A DNA stretch of 64,000 bases from Helicostylum pulchrum (lineage: Eukaryota > Mucoromycota > Mucoromycetes > Mucorales > Mucoraceae): NCBI GenBank assembly GCA_025677825.1, contig JAIXMO010000069.1:1-64000 (forward strand). The letters are read 5' to 3'. Under the pieces are notes generated by a model. It was not told the origin of the DNA. It ran no database searches and was given only the letters and a program-made list of their open reading frames with translations. This document shows positions 34,052-47,202 of the stretch, piece by piece. The translations under genes and the position numbers were made by a program. Numbering within the stretch: position 1 is the stretch's first letter; each line of letters begins with the position of its first letter.

Positions 34052-36816
34052 TCAAGTATCTTTATGCGAAGAACTTTTAAAGTTAGCTTTTAAAAGCTTC
34101 ATAAACTCTTTTCCCTCAGTAATAATATCTACATAGGGACTTTCAACAGGTACCCAATCGACGGACCAAGCTTCACCTTCTTTAAAATTAATAATCTCAT
34201 CCCAGTCATCAAATAAAGGCGTATTATCCAATGCGATATTTCGACCATTTTTAGTAGTGATCTTGGTCACTCGTCTTGTTTGATAAGACGCTACAATATG
34301 AATACGTTCTGCCAACATTTTCCCGGTGTCTGTTGGATGAATACGAATCCAAACACGTTGCTCGGGGTTCACACTTGCTACTGTAATATGTCGATCTTCT
34401 TCTTGTGTTGCTATAAAATAAAATAATTAGAATAGGGCTTCCATTTTTTATTATTATCATTATTTTACTTGATTCGGGTAATTTAGGTAATATTTTGCCT
34501 TGAGAGTTATTCTTTTCTTCATAGTATCCATAATCAGAAGCAGGTACATCTATATATAAAAAAGAAATGGTTAGAACAATTTTTTTATGATAATTATTTG
34601 TTAAAAAAAAGTAGCTTTACCTCGTTGTATTTTATTGTATGGGTTACTTGCAGACATCTTGGGAGGAGCACCAGCTCTCAAAATATTTGTTGGATATAAT
34701 ACAGTATTGTTACTATCTTCTTGTTCTACAACATCATTATTAAAGAATCCAGATGGTTGCTGCTGATACACAGGGCCCGGTGTATTTTCAGCAGCAGTAG
34801 TAAAAGTAGGTCTTGCGTGTTGAATAGGTGTTTGAAACCTAGGAAACACCGGTTCAATTTCCTCGCTTTCTTTTTCCTCATAAGTACGAATTCTATCGTG
34901 CTGCTCGGCTTCTTCACTTTCTTTTTCTTCGTAAGTTCGAACAGCACATGTATCCAATTGTCTTTCATCGACGGTATCTGATGTCTCGTCCTCTACTGCA
35001 ATCTTGGTGGATAATTGACGGCTCAACGTGGTAGGATCTAAAATTCGAATAGAAGGTTCTGTTGGCTTTGCCTCCGCAGCTTTCACTGCAAAACTATCTG
35101 CAAATGGATCTGATTCTAACTCCAATGGTTCTTCTTCTTCTTCTTGGCGACGATCATAAATCATATCTGAATAATCGTATTCAGATTCATCGTCCGAGGA
35201 TACGGTAGGTGCTGGGGGAGTAGGTGGTCTCTTTGTTACAGGTACCATACTGTCCCATTCATCTTCTTCCTCATCATCTTTCTCGTCTTGTCCTTCTTCA
35301 TCAGGTTTAAGTGTAAGTACAGAGTTTGAAAATATTACTGGTTTTGAGGGTTGCTTTTTAAAGTAAGGGTTGGTGGTAGCTTGCTTGTTCAATGGCATTG
35401 AAGTAGATGATGAAGTTGTTTGGTTGTTTAATGGCACGATAGTAGTAGGAACTGTTTGTGGCGGTACAGAGACAGGTGAGTTGAGGTAATTTTTAGGTGT
35501 TACAGGTGCTGGTGTATTATTATAGTTCTGCTGAGAAGTAGTATAAGCTGGTGGGGTATTATAGTTTTGCTGAGCAGGTGGAGTATTGTTATAGCTCTGT
35601 TGCACAGGTGGAGTGCTGTTATTATAGCTTTGTTGCGCAGGTGGAGTGCTGTTATTATAGCTTTGTTGCGCAGGTGGAGTGCTGTTATTATAGCTTTGTT
35701 GCGCAGGTGGAGTGCTGTTATAGTTCTGTTGCGCAGGTGGAGCGCTGTTGTTATAACTCTGTTGCGGAGGAGGAGTACCGCTGTTATAATTTTGTTGCAC
35801 TGGAGGTGCGTAAGAGACCATATCATTGGCACCTAAAGGTAATGAGATGGGAGTAGAATTTTGACGTTGATAGTTTGGATATGAAGTGTTATTATTTGCA
35901 GTGTAAGCAGGAACAACGGGTATATTTGGTGTAGACGCTCTCTGTTGCAATTGTAATAACGTAGGATCATTGTAAGAGGTAGGTGTTGTGGCATGATTAT
36001 GATACGAACTAACGGGTGTATAACTGGAAGATACGGTGTCAATAGGTTCTGGCATAGCCATGTGAGTAGGAGCAGATGTTGTGGGACGCATAGCCGGTGT
36101 AGTGGTAGTAGCATCTGAAGTTGTATTTTGGGGTTGTACAGTAACAATTGGTCTAGCAGGAGCAAGAGCTGGGGTCTTTTGATAAAATACAGAATTGGGT
36201 GCTGGAGTCGGAGAAGTTATGGAAAATTGAAGTTCTGGTTTATATGTCTGTGAAGGTAAATATGATTTGACAGGCTTTTGTGTTAAGAATGATGGCGCAG
36301 GAGACATATTTTGTTGTCTCGGTGGTAAATTTGGTTGTGATGATGAAGAAGATAAACCGTAAAGAGGTTTTGGTAGTAATGAAGAAAACGACTGTGAAGT
36401 AGGTACAGAGCTAGTAGATGCATTAGAAGTAGATACTAAAGAAACTGATAAAAAAATGAAGTGAGTTATTACGTAATATGTATATATATATATAAATTCA
36501 ACATACTTGAAGAATTATAAGCTCTCGGTTTTGTTGGTAAAGGAGGAGGTGAAGAAGTAGAAGAGGATATACGGGTTGGGGTAGCAGGTATATTTGTTGG
36601 TTCTGCTACAGTTGTTGTCACAGTATTTGTTGCAGCAGAACTAGTTGTACGTTCATCTTGCAATTGTGCCTGTAACTCTTTTGCAATTGCTTCGTCGTTA
36701 AGTTCTTGTTCTCTTCTTCGTTGTACTTCTTTTTCCCATTCCAAGTCGGCTTGTTCTTGAAGCTTTTTTACAAGCTTTATAGACTTTTGTTCTTTTCTAG
36801 ATTCGAATAAACCCAT
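34052..36816 (-). CDS. Unrecognised 857-aa protein with a QQ-YNN-PP repeat and a conserved-looking C-terminal domain
   Basis: Exons on the minus strand are 36816-36507, 36444-34621, 34549-34469 and 34410-34052; 857 aa, in frame. The N-terminus starts MGLFESRKEQKSIKLVKKLQ and forms a charged coiled coil (residues about 8-60). Next comes a long Ser/Thr/Pro-rich disordered region containing about eight copies of an 11-residue unit like QQSYNNSTPPA (coding bases about 35510-35800), then acidic stretches and a twice-used RTYEEKESEE segment. The last about 110 residues look folded: VWIRIHPTDTGKMLAERIHI, then DNTPLFDDWDEI and WSVDWVPVESPY. This could be a ubiquitin-like or RA-type fold, but that is inference. 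A scaffold or polarity role is conceivable from the layout; I do not assign a function. Confidence 0.85.
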
Positions 36817-37176
36817 AATAATAATTATAAAAGGAAATAAGGGGAAAAAAAAAAAGTAAAAAGCTGAGTAACTTTTATAAATAAAAAACGAGTTAAGTAT
36901 CGGCGATCGAATTATGTACTTTATTGTATGTTGTCATACACCTTACAAGATCTTGGCAACTTTATATAGCAGTTTCTTGGAAGGTTTATTTTTAAAAAAA
37001 AAAAGGTATTTTAGTATGATAATTAGAAGTAGTATCTTGGCAATGGAAAAGTATAGACTTTTAACATTATACGGGGTTTTGGGCATGCTGTTTGTAAGTA
37101 TGCACAAGCCACAATGTAAAATAAAGCGCGTGTAACTTTTTTTTTGGTTTTTTCATTTTTTGGTTTTTGTTTAACA
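36817..37176. promoter_or_regulatory. Shared divergent promoter region
   Basis: The 360 bp between the 857-aa gene (-) and the CENP-H gene (+) must contain both promoters. It is A/T-rich, with an A11 run at about 36992-37003. No clear TATA box is seen. Confidence 0.4.
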
Positions 37177-37974
37177 ATGGGTATTTTGACTAATAAAGAA
37201 AAGGAAGTACTTGCTGGTCACAGAGAGATATTATGGTTAAAGAGACAGATAGAACAATTAGAAAAGGAAGACGAGTTTGTTGAACCTGAAATAGCCGAAG
37301 AAGCAGACGAGGAAAATATAAAGAATGGAGTTAAAATGTACCGTAGTCATATTAACAGTATGCGAGTTCAACTTGATTTAGCAACTTTACGTAATAAAAA
37401 TAAAGAAGAGATTGCCAAAGCTATTGATGAACATTATTTTACGATAAAGAGTTTGTACACGGAACCGAGTGACCCTTTAGATAGGCAAATTAAAAAAGTG
37501 ACAAACGACAGTATAGACCAAAGAGATGAGTTGGTTAGCCGGTTTATGCGAGCGCTTAAAGAGTTGAATGAAAACGAGCTTGAATTGACTAATTTACAAC
37601 AAGAAACTATTAAAAGACATTTGGAGAATCGAGAGATATTAAGGAGAACGTTTCTGTTACAAGAAGAGATTGACAGTATCCCTATCACTGAGCGTACAAG
37701 CGAATTGCATGAATTGTAAGTTTTAAAGAAAGAAAAGAGTTTTGTATAGTAATTACTCACAAACAAACCAAAAAAAAAAAGGGTAAAAGAACAAAAGAAC
37801 TATATTGCAACAATTAGAGGAGTACTCTCAGTAAGGGAAAAAATATATATGAACATAGAAGGTAAAAATTAAATATATATATATTATTAGGGTTTGATAC
37901 TGGAAAGTGGAATTGATTGGGTAGTTGATAAGAAATTATTGGCTACAATGATGCGTTTAGGAGAAGATTTTTAA
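37177..37974 (+). CDS. Kinetochore protein CENP-H (Fta3/Mcm16 family)
   Basis: Exons 37177-37715, 37782-37830 and 37891-37974; 223 aa, close to human CENP-H in length. The protein is almost entirely charged coiled coil. The C-terminal block is diagnostic: IRGVLSGLILESGIDWVVD followed by KKLLATMMRL, matching the CENP-H pattern of a hydrophobic helix, SGxxW, Asp, then a Leu-rich end. CENP-H pairs with CENP-K in the inner-kinetochore CCAN. Its stop is only 33 bp from the stop of the convergent Sec2-like gene, so the two 3' ends must overlap or be very short. Confidence 0.82.
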
Positions 37975-38007
37975 ACAAAAAAAAGTGCAAAATCCCCTTG
38001 TTTTAAT

Positions 38008-39274
38008 TTATTTGATGCTTGATAATTCTAATGTCCAGGTTGTATTTATTGGTGAAGGAGATAATTGTTGTTCAGGAGTATTTGGGCCAGTAGAATCTAA
38101 AAGTGATATATCGTCTTCTTGTTGGTTACTATTTGGTTCTGTTGCTTTACCCACTTGATGTGGATCGATGCCTAGATCATTTAATACTACAGGCAGTGCA
38201 CCCATACTAACGATATACGTACCATTAGTTTTTTTTTATTGTTTACTACTATTTTATTTCTTACCGAGAATAAAACATCTGTAACCGAAGTCTGATATTT
38301 TCGGCATATAAATCTTGTACAGTTCTATCTGTGTATAATCCCAATTGAATATTTCTTATAAATACAAAAAATTCACATACTGCCACAAGTCTATCTCTGC
38401 AAAATTGATCTATTGGTAACCAATTTTCATTTTCGTCCAGTTTAAATCGATAATTTAATGGTGTCGATTGACCACAAGCCGAACATGAATTTAATTGTAC
38501 AACATTAGCCGAAGAAAATCTTTCCCATAATGGTTTTTGTTGCTGTTGCTGTTGTTGTTGTTGTTGATTGTTACTGTGATTAATTTCTATAAAACAAGCT
38601 TGCCTGGATAGATAACCAATCATTTTTTTTATTGATAATTTAGACTGTAAGCCAAATCTTAGACACGGCTCAATATCTTCAGTTAAACAATGTTTCATAA
38701 AATTAGTTTGATTTAACTTTTTTAATGGTTGCAAGTTCTTTGAAGCCAGAATGTATTCACGAAATGAATCTAGCAATATCTCATCAATTGAATCACATAG
38801 TAGAGGTAAAATTGATTTTGTACTACTACTACTGGTACTACTATTATTACCGTGTAATTCTTCTAAATCCATCTGAGCGCGGATATTATGAGAAGTATTG
38901 ATGATTCTGCTTTTAACTAGTTGCTCGGCATCATCTCTGGTTAATCTAAGCCTCAATTCATGTAATTGTTCTCTCTCTGCCAAGAGTTGTTCTTGAGTTT
39001 GTGCCAATTCGTTTTCTACTTGCCAGCGTGCTCTCTTTTCGATTGATACCATAGCATTGGCTTCTTCAAATAAGTTTCGACTAAAGTCTTCTAATTCATG
39101 CTCAACCAAGTCTTTTTCATGTTGAATATTGCCTACTCGTTCTATTTCCGCTACGTATTTTTGATTTAATGTTTGCAAGTCAAGTTCTAGTCTTTGTAAT
39201 TGATGATCTTTTGTTTGTAATTCTTGTCGTAACAAAAGAATTGTTTCGTCTGAATGACAATAATGACAACTCAT
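38008..39274 (-). CDS. Sec2/Rabin-like Rab guanine nucleotide exchange factor
   Basis: Exons on the minus strand are 39274-38265 and 38206-38008; 402 aa. Residues about 8-115 form the long parallel coiled coil of the Sec2 domain; the Rab-binding end is recognisable (DFSRNLFEEANAMVSIEKRA, matching the family ELTxxLFEEANxMV block). Sec2 and Rabin8 load GTP on Sec4/Rab8 for exocytic vesicles. The C-terminal half has the helical region seen in fungal and Rabin homologues (FMKHCLTEDIEPCLRFG) with a CSACG motif, and an 11-Gln run encoded by mixed CAA/CAG (about 38539-38572), a likely length-variable site. The region between its start and the ataxin-10 start (189 bp) is a shared divergent promoter. 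Confidence 0.88.
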
Positions 39275-39463
39275 AACTAGTAAGCGAATAAAAGTGAATA
39301 AAGTAAAAGAAAAAGAAGTTAAAAAAAGGTTTAAAGTGTGTACCGTCTATATCTAATTAAATTTTGAAGAAAGGAGCAACTAAAATGACGTCCGAATTAA
39401 AAAACCGATAAAACAAACTTTTTTTCGTTCTTTTTCGTTCTTTTTATAACTTTTTTGACGTAA

Positions 39464-41465
39464 ATGACCACACATATTATTGACCACCTTCTTAGTTATA
39501 AGAATGGTCAACAAACTTCTACTCAACTAGAAAAAGACTTGGAAGAGTCGATTAAAACAACTCTTTCTAATCACCAATACAGGTAACAAAAAAAAACACC
39601 ACCAAAAAATACTCTTCTGACACTAGTAAGTAGAACCGAACTCGGCGCAAACCCTAATTATTGGAGATATTCAAATGCTGCCATGGAGGTTTTATTAAAA
39701 GATAGCAATGAATGTTGCTTAATCAACTTGATCAAACTTACAAGAAACGTAGTTGCAGGAGAATTACATAATCAAAACTTGGCCATGTAAGCTTTTTTTT
39801 TCTTCTTCCCTTAAAAACCCTCTTAAACTCATCAACTCATTTTCTAAAGTCAGTATGGCGCGTTATATAAAATTGAAGATTTATTATCATCAAAAATGTC
39901 TAGTGAAAGTAAGTAAATATCACTTTATTACTTACCTGTAACTTATGTAAACGATAATAGGTGATAATAGTATGATTCTTCAAGTTGGTACACAAGCTAT
40001 TTGTAATATCATTACAAACAACCAAATTGCAATTGATTTTATTTGGAAAATATGGATGTCTAATCAACAAAGAGGATATATTTGGAGTCTTATTCTATCT
40101 AAAAGCAACGAAGGTTTAATTATGAGTGCACTGGTGTTAATTATCAACTGTATCCGAGGCAATAAGATTAGATGGTAAGGAGAGCAAAAAAAAAAAAGGT
40201 TTATCAGTTTATTTATACATGCATTGTGATTAGTGATTTACTAGTAACGAGTAAAATCGGTAAAGATATCTTGGCCGCCATATTAGGAGACATTGAAAGG
40301 TTGCATGGTAATGAAGAATCCAAAAACTTTGAATTAGGGTAACATCTTGAAAACTCTTCTTTTTTTTAAAAAAAAAGTAATGGTATATTTATCATTATTA
40401 TTGTTATTAGATACACCATTTTTAGCGAATTAATGTCATTTGGACATTTCAAGCAATTATATACGCAAATTGACGATTACAGGTAAGATACACATATAAA
40501 AAATAAAATAAGGAGAAGACTAAAATATACCTTTTACAGTGATAAAATATTAATCAGTGATCATCAAACTATCCTACTTAAATTTTTGGACTCAAAGATT
40601 CATGCATCTAAAGGATCATTTCCCCAATTTATTAGACGCGAAGAGCTTTTATTCCTTGTGGAACAGTTTAAAATTGTAGCTAAAGAGACTATCACGATTA
40701 TATTATCTATTAAACAATCCACCACTGATTTACAAGCTGAAAAAGTAACCAATACATATACTGCTATTATTCTCGTACTTCAAATGTTGAATGAATTGTT
40801 TGTGTTGGATGAAGATAATCAACACGGTATGAAACAAATGCTTGTAAAAGTAGATGCATTATCTTTAGTTTCAGGTGAGCGTAGAAACATAGAATACTTG
40901 AAAACTGTTATACTCAAAATGTGTTTTATACAGATATATTAGGAAACCTTGAGTTAGTCAAATTGCCTCCAGTACAAGTAGAAAATCCTCTTGCCGGATT
41001 TAATTTCTTAAAGAGAGAATGCGTAAGGTTGATGGGTACTTTGTGCTATAAAGATAGAGCTATGCAAGATAAGGTAATAAGCTTAAATTATGCGTCCCAC
41101 CGAAAATTGTCTAACAAGAAAAAAAAAAATAGATTCGAGAAATAGGTGCAATTCCTGTAATTTTGTGTCAATTCAAGATTGATGATTCAAATCCATGTAA
41201 GACGACCTGTATACACATATATGTACATACATATATGTACTAAACGTAAAAAAAAAATTTAATTTTTTTTTTCTTCTCTCTTTTAGATCTTCGTGAATAC
41301 GCTACATTAACTCTTCGTAATGTAATGGAAAATAATTTAGAAAACCAAAAGTTAATTGAAGAGTTAAAACCAGAAGAAATTGTCCAAACAAAGGAATTGG
41401 ACGAAATGGGTATAACACCTGAATTAACAGAAGATGGTAAAGTTCGCATTAAAAGAAACCAGTAA
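39464..41465 (+). CDS. Ataxin-10 family protein (armadillo-like, Ctr86 homologue)
   Basis: Ten exons: 39464-39582, 39631-39786, 39850-39908, 39961-40174, 40234-40338, 40411-40482, 40540-40874, 40934-41073, 41133-41196 and 41287-41465; 480 aa. Every junction is in frame; for exon 2 the acceptor at 39630 is used because other nearby AGs give stops. The body is alpha-helical repeat (NYWRYSNAAMEVLL, LIKLTRNVVAGELHNQ). The C-terminal Atx10 homology domain is clear: FNFLKRECVRLMGTLCY, then IREIGAIPVILCQFKIDDSN and LREYATLTLRNVMENN. Animal ataxin-10 acts in cytokinesis and ciliogenesis; fungal function is poorly known. Confidence 0.9.
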
Positions 41466-42826
41466 ATAGTTGAGTGTGTGTCCCCACAAATAAAATTCAG
41501 TTGATGACCCATTTACTCTAGTGTGTGTGTGTATATGACGAGAGTGTGAAAGGACAGTTGATATTCGGGTAACTTTTTTACAAGACTTTTTTGAGCTCAA
41601 AAAACTTGGATATGTTATTACTATTTTAGGAAGCATTGGAAGTGTGTGCAAATGGTAACAAAAGACGTTCCAAGATTTTAAAAAGTGGGGTTACGCTCTT
41701 TCTTTTTTTCTCACACTTGCAACAAGTGTTACACCAACACGCTCTTTTAAGAACAGGCAAACTTTTTTTTTGAGTATAGCATTTGAAAGCATATTGAAGA
41801 TTACGAAAACAAATAAACCAAAACAAATAAAAAAAAAGAGGGGGAGGGGAGGGGGGGGAGAAATGATAATACTATAGGAGTAGCAATAATATTATTAGTA
41901 GCAGTAACAGAATCATGGATCATCAGATAATTCCGTTAAAGATATTTGCGTAAAAAGGATTCATGCGTACAAAAAAAAAAAAGAGATTGTTCCCAGAATT
42001 CATAGGACACGAGGAGAATGTGTATTTTCTGGTAACTAGAACTATTCAACTTGTAAAATCAAAATATGCGTGTATATACTTTGACTTGTCAAATAAATAA
42101 ACACGTATTCAATTTCAAATTTAAACTACTTGGAAATTAAATAGCAGTAGTCATCATAAGAGTACTTTATTTGGGTAATTTTTTTTTTTTTTTGTTAATG
42201 ATCACAGGCAACATATATAGGAATCACTTGAAAGTCTCATACTCAACATTTAGCAGGTACCCTGAATCGATTTCAGTTATAAGCACAGAACTTGACGAAT
42301 GAATGATGTACAGCTTTTTTTTTTAAGAAGCAGTAGTAGAACAGAATATATATTTACGGATAAAAAAGTAACATGTTTTGTAATTAATGTAGAATTCTAT
42401 TAAATCTGTGTGTGTGTCAGTTCAAAATTAGTGCAAGGAGAAAGAAAAGAAATATATCATGAGATTATTATGTGAATATGCAACCTAGACTTGTTGGTCT
42501 TGTAGCTGTTGTAAACGTGATGAAAGAGTAACATTGACATCTTTTTATAGCAATAACTTTTTTTTAAAATCAAAGTAATATAGTTCAGTACCTGATTATT
42601 TAATGCAAGTATAGTCGAGTTTTGTACTAAAAAATTAGTTTTACTGCTTTCAAAAAAAAAAATAATGTAATGGGGTTCCTCCTCTCTCCTCCTCCCCCAA
42701 AAAATTAATGGTCACTTTTTTTTATTTTTTTGTTCCCCTACAAAAAAAAAATTACAAAACCATCTCTTTTATTTCCCTTTTTTCTTTACAAAAAAACCAT
42801 TTTTTTTATACAAAAAGATATATATA
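41466..42826. other. Intergenic region with a G tract
   Basis: Spacer between ataxin-10 and the acyl-CoA synthetase. It holds a G-rich tract at about 41838-41859, short GT repeats and many A/T runs. No open frame with a domain is seen. The last 120 bp before 42827 are a T/A-rich leader. Confidence 0.4.
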
Positions 42827-45313
42827 ATGCCTCCTGCCTTTCAACCTCCTTATGCTGTACCAGTTCCTGGTGCTGTTCAAGTAGACGGTGAAACTTTACC
42901 TCACCGTCACTTTAAATTCGCTGATAAGTTAATTGATCATCCTGAGAATATCTTTACTCTTTGGGATATGTACCTTAATGGTAACAAATTAGGTGGTGGT
43001 AAGTACCCTATAAAAAAAAAAGAAAGATTTCGGTTAAAAAATTTAACATCATTTGCTACTTTTAGATAAACCATTCATGGGAACACGTCGTATGGAAAAT
43101 GGTGTTGCTAAAGAGTATGTTTGGCAATCTCATTCTCAAGTTCGCAAGCGTATCGAGAATTTTGGTAAAGGTTTAATCGAGCTCGGTTTAAAACGTCAAG
43201 AAGCTCTCGGTATTTATGCTGTGAATAAACCTGAATGGGTGAGTTTAATTTTTGATGTATTATTCTTTTTTTTTACTTATCCCTTTTTATAAAGACAATG
43301 GCTGAAATCGCTTGTTACAGACAAGCTTTTATGATTGTCGCGCTTTATGATACACTCGGTGCCGAAGCTATGGAATACATTGTTAACCAAGTTGATATGG
43401 AGGTTATTGTTTTGAGCGCCGATAAGCTTGATAATATCACCAAGCTTAAAGCTCAGCTTCCTTCTATCAAGACAATCATCGTAATGGAAGATACTATTAG
43501 TCCTGCTAGTAAGGAGGCCGCCGAGGCTGTTGATTTTAAGGTTCTTACTTTCCGTGAGGTAGAAGCTCTTGGTGCTCCTATTACTGAAGAAACCGAAGTT
43601 TCTAAACCAGATGATATTGCAACCATTTGTTATACCAGGTAATTTTTATTTTTTTTTAGAAAAAGGGGAATTTTTTTATTTATTTTGTGAGTGTGTACTA
43701 AAACTTTAAATTATATTATGTAGTGGTACCACAGGTGTACCCAAGGGTGTAGTTTTGACTCAATCCAGTAGTGTTGCAGCCATTTCTGCTATTGCCGCTG
43801 TCGGTGATAAGGGTACCTTTGCCTTGATTTCTCATAATGACACCTATATTTCATACCTTCCTCTTGCTCACGTATTCGAACGTGCTGCTCAAGGTATTCA
43901 TTTGTATAAGGGTGCCGCTATTGGTTATTATCAAGTAAAGTATTTTTTTGTATACGTGCATATATTTTTTACTAAGCATAAAAACTTTTAGGGCGATACT
44001 CTCAAGTTACTGGATGATATTGCTGAATTAAAGCCTACTGTCTTTTGTTCTGTTCCTAGACTTTTCAACCGTATTTACGATAAAGTTTTATCTGGCGTTA
44101 AAGCAAAGGGTGGTGTCTCTGCTGCGCTTTTCAATAATGCTTTTGCTGCCAAGAAGAAGCAACTTGAAAAGTCTGTAAACCATTGGCTTTGGGATCGTGT
44201 TGTATTTTCTGGTGTAAGTATATAGATTAGGAAATAAATATTGGAGGAGGTGATGCTAAAAAAAACTATTTTTTTTTGTAATTTGTAGATCCGACAAAAG
44301 TTAGGTGGTCGTATTCGTTTTATTCTTAGTGGTTCAGCTCCTGTCTCACCAGATGTAATGGATTTTATGCGTATTTGTTTTTCTGCAAAGGTTTACGAAG
44401 GTTATGGTCAAACTGAAAATTATTGTGGTGGTTGCTTGGTAAAGAAACAAAAAATAGGAGAGAGAGAGAGGGAATGAAACTAGGGAGAGAGAGAGAGTTA
44501 TCAAAAAAGGGTTCTAATTCAAACATTATTTATAGACTGTCACGGATGACAATACCTCTGGTGTTGTTGGTGTACCCTTCCCTTGTTCAGAAATTAAGTT
44601 GGTGGATGTACCTGAAATGGAATATCTCGCTACTGATAAACCTTATTCTCGTGGTGAAATTTGTGTTCGTGGTCATTCTACTATGCGTGAATACTACAAG
44701 TCACCTGAAAAGACTGCTGAAACTGTCGATTCCGATGGTTGGTTGCATACTGGTGATATCGGTATGTTTGATACTGCAAACCGTGTTGTCATTATTGATC
44801 GTTTGAAGAACATTTTCAAGTTGTCTCAGGTATATAATAGGAGCCATTTTTTTTTTTTTTGGAACAGTATGAACCTACAAAAATTAACGGGGGTTTTTTT
44901 TTTATGTATAGGGCGAATACGTTGCACCTGAAAAGATTGAGGGTGTTTATCAAAAGCATGAATTAGTTGCACAAGCATATGTTTATGGTGATTCTATGCA
45001 AGCATCTTTAGTTGGTATTGTTGTACCTGATAAGGATGCACTCAAAAAAGCTTACCCTGATGCTGAAAACCCTTATGAGTCTGACGAAGTCAAAAAAGAT
45101 TTATTAAAGATTTTGAACGCACATGGTAAACAAAGTGATCTCAAGGGTTTCGAACAAATCCGTGCTATCCACTTAGATTCCACAGAGTTCTCCGTTGAGA
45201 ACGATCTCTTAACACCTACCTTCAAATTGAAGCGTGAAACCGCAAAGAAGGCTTATCAATCTCAAATTGATGCCATGTATGCCACTTTATCTAACGGCAG
45301 AGCTTTTAACTAA
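42827..45313 (+). CDS. Long-chain acyl-CoA synthetase
   Basis: Exons 42827-42998, 43066-43238, 43295-43638, 43724-43934, 43992-44213, 44289-44438, 44536-44829 and 44912-45313; 655 aa, normal for the family. It activates fatty acids with ATP and CoA. Motifs in order: AMP-binding P-loop TSGTTGVPKGV (split by intron 3), YLPLAHVFERAAQ, RFILSGSAPVSPDV, VYEGYGQTE, and DGWLHTGDIG followed by the IIDRLKNIFKLSQGEYVAPE linker and hinge. No C-terminal SKL-type peroxisomal signal and no N-terminal membrane anchor are seen, so location is open (ER, lipid droplet or cytosol). The intron before exon 7 carries GA repeats at about 44457-44499. Confidence 0.96.
44457..44499. repeat. GA microsatellite inside an acyl-CoA synthetase intron
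   Basis: Two (GA)n runs separated by about 14 bases lie in the intron 44439-44535. Confidence 0.85.
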
Positions 45314-46097
45314 TTATATCATTATACTCAATTTTTTTTTTAATAATAACCATCTACTATTACTTTTTACAAAAAAAAAAACCAAAAAAAAAAGAAAATA
45401 TAACCCTTCTTCCTCTCCCACTCTCGTAACATGTGTGTTCATACCAGATTAGTAATAAAAAACAATTTTTATGTTACAAAATAGTTTTTAAGATCTCCGT
45501 TTTTTGTTGCTGGGTTTCTTTGATGTTAAAAATGTTAATCTGGGTTAACAAATGTATTTAGCATGTTAACTCTGTCATCATTTAAGCTGTTCAGAAAGCG
45601 ACTAAAAAGCTTATAACGCTGTTAGAAAAAACGGGCTGAAATAAATAGGCTAATTTAATCACGGCCAAAAAAAACAGGGGGAGAGACGCAGGGACTAACT
45701 TAATGTACCAAGTCAGTTTAATTGTCTTTGAAAAGGCTTTGACGGTTTAAAGCTAAACAAAATATACGAATACTAGGAGTTGAAGGTGTAATGCTAAATA
45801 CCTTTTTTTTTTGTATCATGTACCACAAAAAAAAAATTCATTTATCATTCTCGTGCACTGGCCAGTCATTTACAACACCTTCTTTTATAGAGCCGGGTAA
45901 CTTTTTTTTTCTTTGACGAGTTCAATTTTTAAAAGGAATTGTAACACTGTTTTTCTAAAAAAAAAAAAAAAAGGAGTGCTACTACAAAAAAAATATTTTG
46001 ACGTAAAATGTCAAGGTACACTAGTATTCAATCGAACTGGTGTCTTTATTGACTATAGATAGTTTTTAAACACTGAATTCCGCCTACATGGGAGGGA

Positions 46098-46111
46098 GGG
46101 GGGGGGGGGGG
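46098..46111 (+). repeat. G14 homopolymer
   Basis: Uninterrupted run of 14 G, preceded by GGGAGGGA, in otherwise AT-rich DNA. Confidence 0.9.
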
Positions 46112-47202
46112 CTTTTTCATATGAATCGTTATGAGTTTAGTTAGTATATACAAACTGAAGCATGTATTACCCCTCCTTCTAATTCTAATAATTGTTTCCT
46201 TTATAGTTGGAAAATAAATATATTTTGGATATTCGTAGGATATTTTTTTTATGTAATGCACTTTTTATAAAAAAAAAAATGTATTTGAAAGTCGTATTTT
46301 TATTTGTTCATAAAGAAAACGTGGATATTATACAAAGATGCAAGTGTCGAAATCAACCAAGTTACGGATTTTATGCATACGTTCGAACACTAATTAAGCA
46401 ACAAGTTAGAATCACAGCTAATACTCCCCGACTTGTTCTAATGACCTTCTTTTTTTTTGTGTGTGTGTCTTGTGCCCTATATTGTATTTATAGAGAAGTT
46501 TAACTCAAATTCCTGATACATATGTTTATTTTTTACACGTTTAGCATGAAAAGCGGGAACGACATTTTTGGTGTAAAAACGATTACGTAAATTACTTATA
46601 TCTTTTACTGTTCCACTTTTTCTAGCACTTCTTGCTCCAAATGTAGCGACGTCGTAAAAAAATACTTTACAGAGGAATACGCCACACTTTTTTTTTCTGA
46701 GCGTGTAAATAGAACATGCAAGAATTCTCCCCTATTAACAGTTGTAGAATTGCTTAATAGGATATTTGATCATTTGAGCCAAACAGAGGTTGAATTTAGT
46801 ATTACTAGTCGTAACTTGTTCTGAATTTTCGATTCAATTTTTGCATTATGGGGGGTTTAAGTGAATCGCTGCAATATTTTCAAGGTGTACTACAAGTAGA
46901 AAACTGCAATTAGACATGAAGTACGTCTTAACATGACTTTCGTTTATACTCGATTTTTTTTTTTTATGGTTGTGTCTTCCACATTTAAACAAAACGAAAT
47001 TTGAAAACTTGATGACCCTTAACATCAGGCTCTCTGGAAGATATTCAGATATGCTGCCTCATATTTCTTTTAAAAATTTTAAGTAATTTATTTTATATCG
47101 TCTTTTCAACTCTCCTAATAACACCCTTTTTTTGTTGTTGTTGCAGTAACAATATTTAGGAGATTGTTTTCCTACCAAGCGATATATAATACTTTTTTTT
47201 TT

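Noticed and set aside
35551..35856. Open frames on the opposite strand across the QQ-YNN-PP repeat
   Set aside because: They are the reverse reading of the repeat array in the 857-aa gene and have no independent support.
46207..46503. 98-codon plus-strand frame
   Set aside because: Composition follows poly-T and poly-A runs and no domain is seen.
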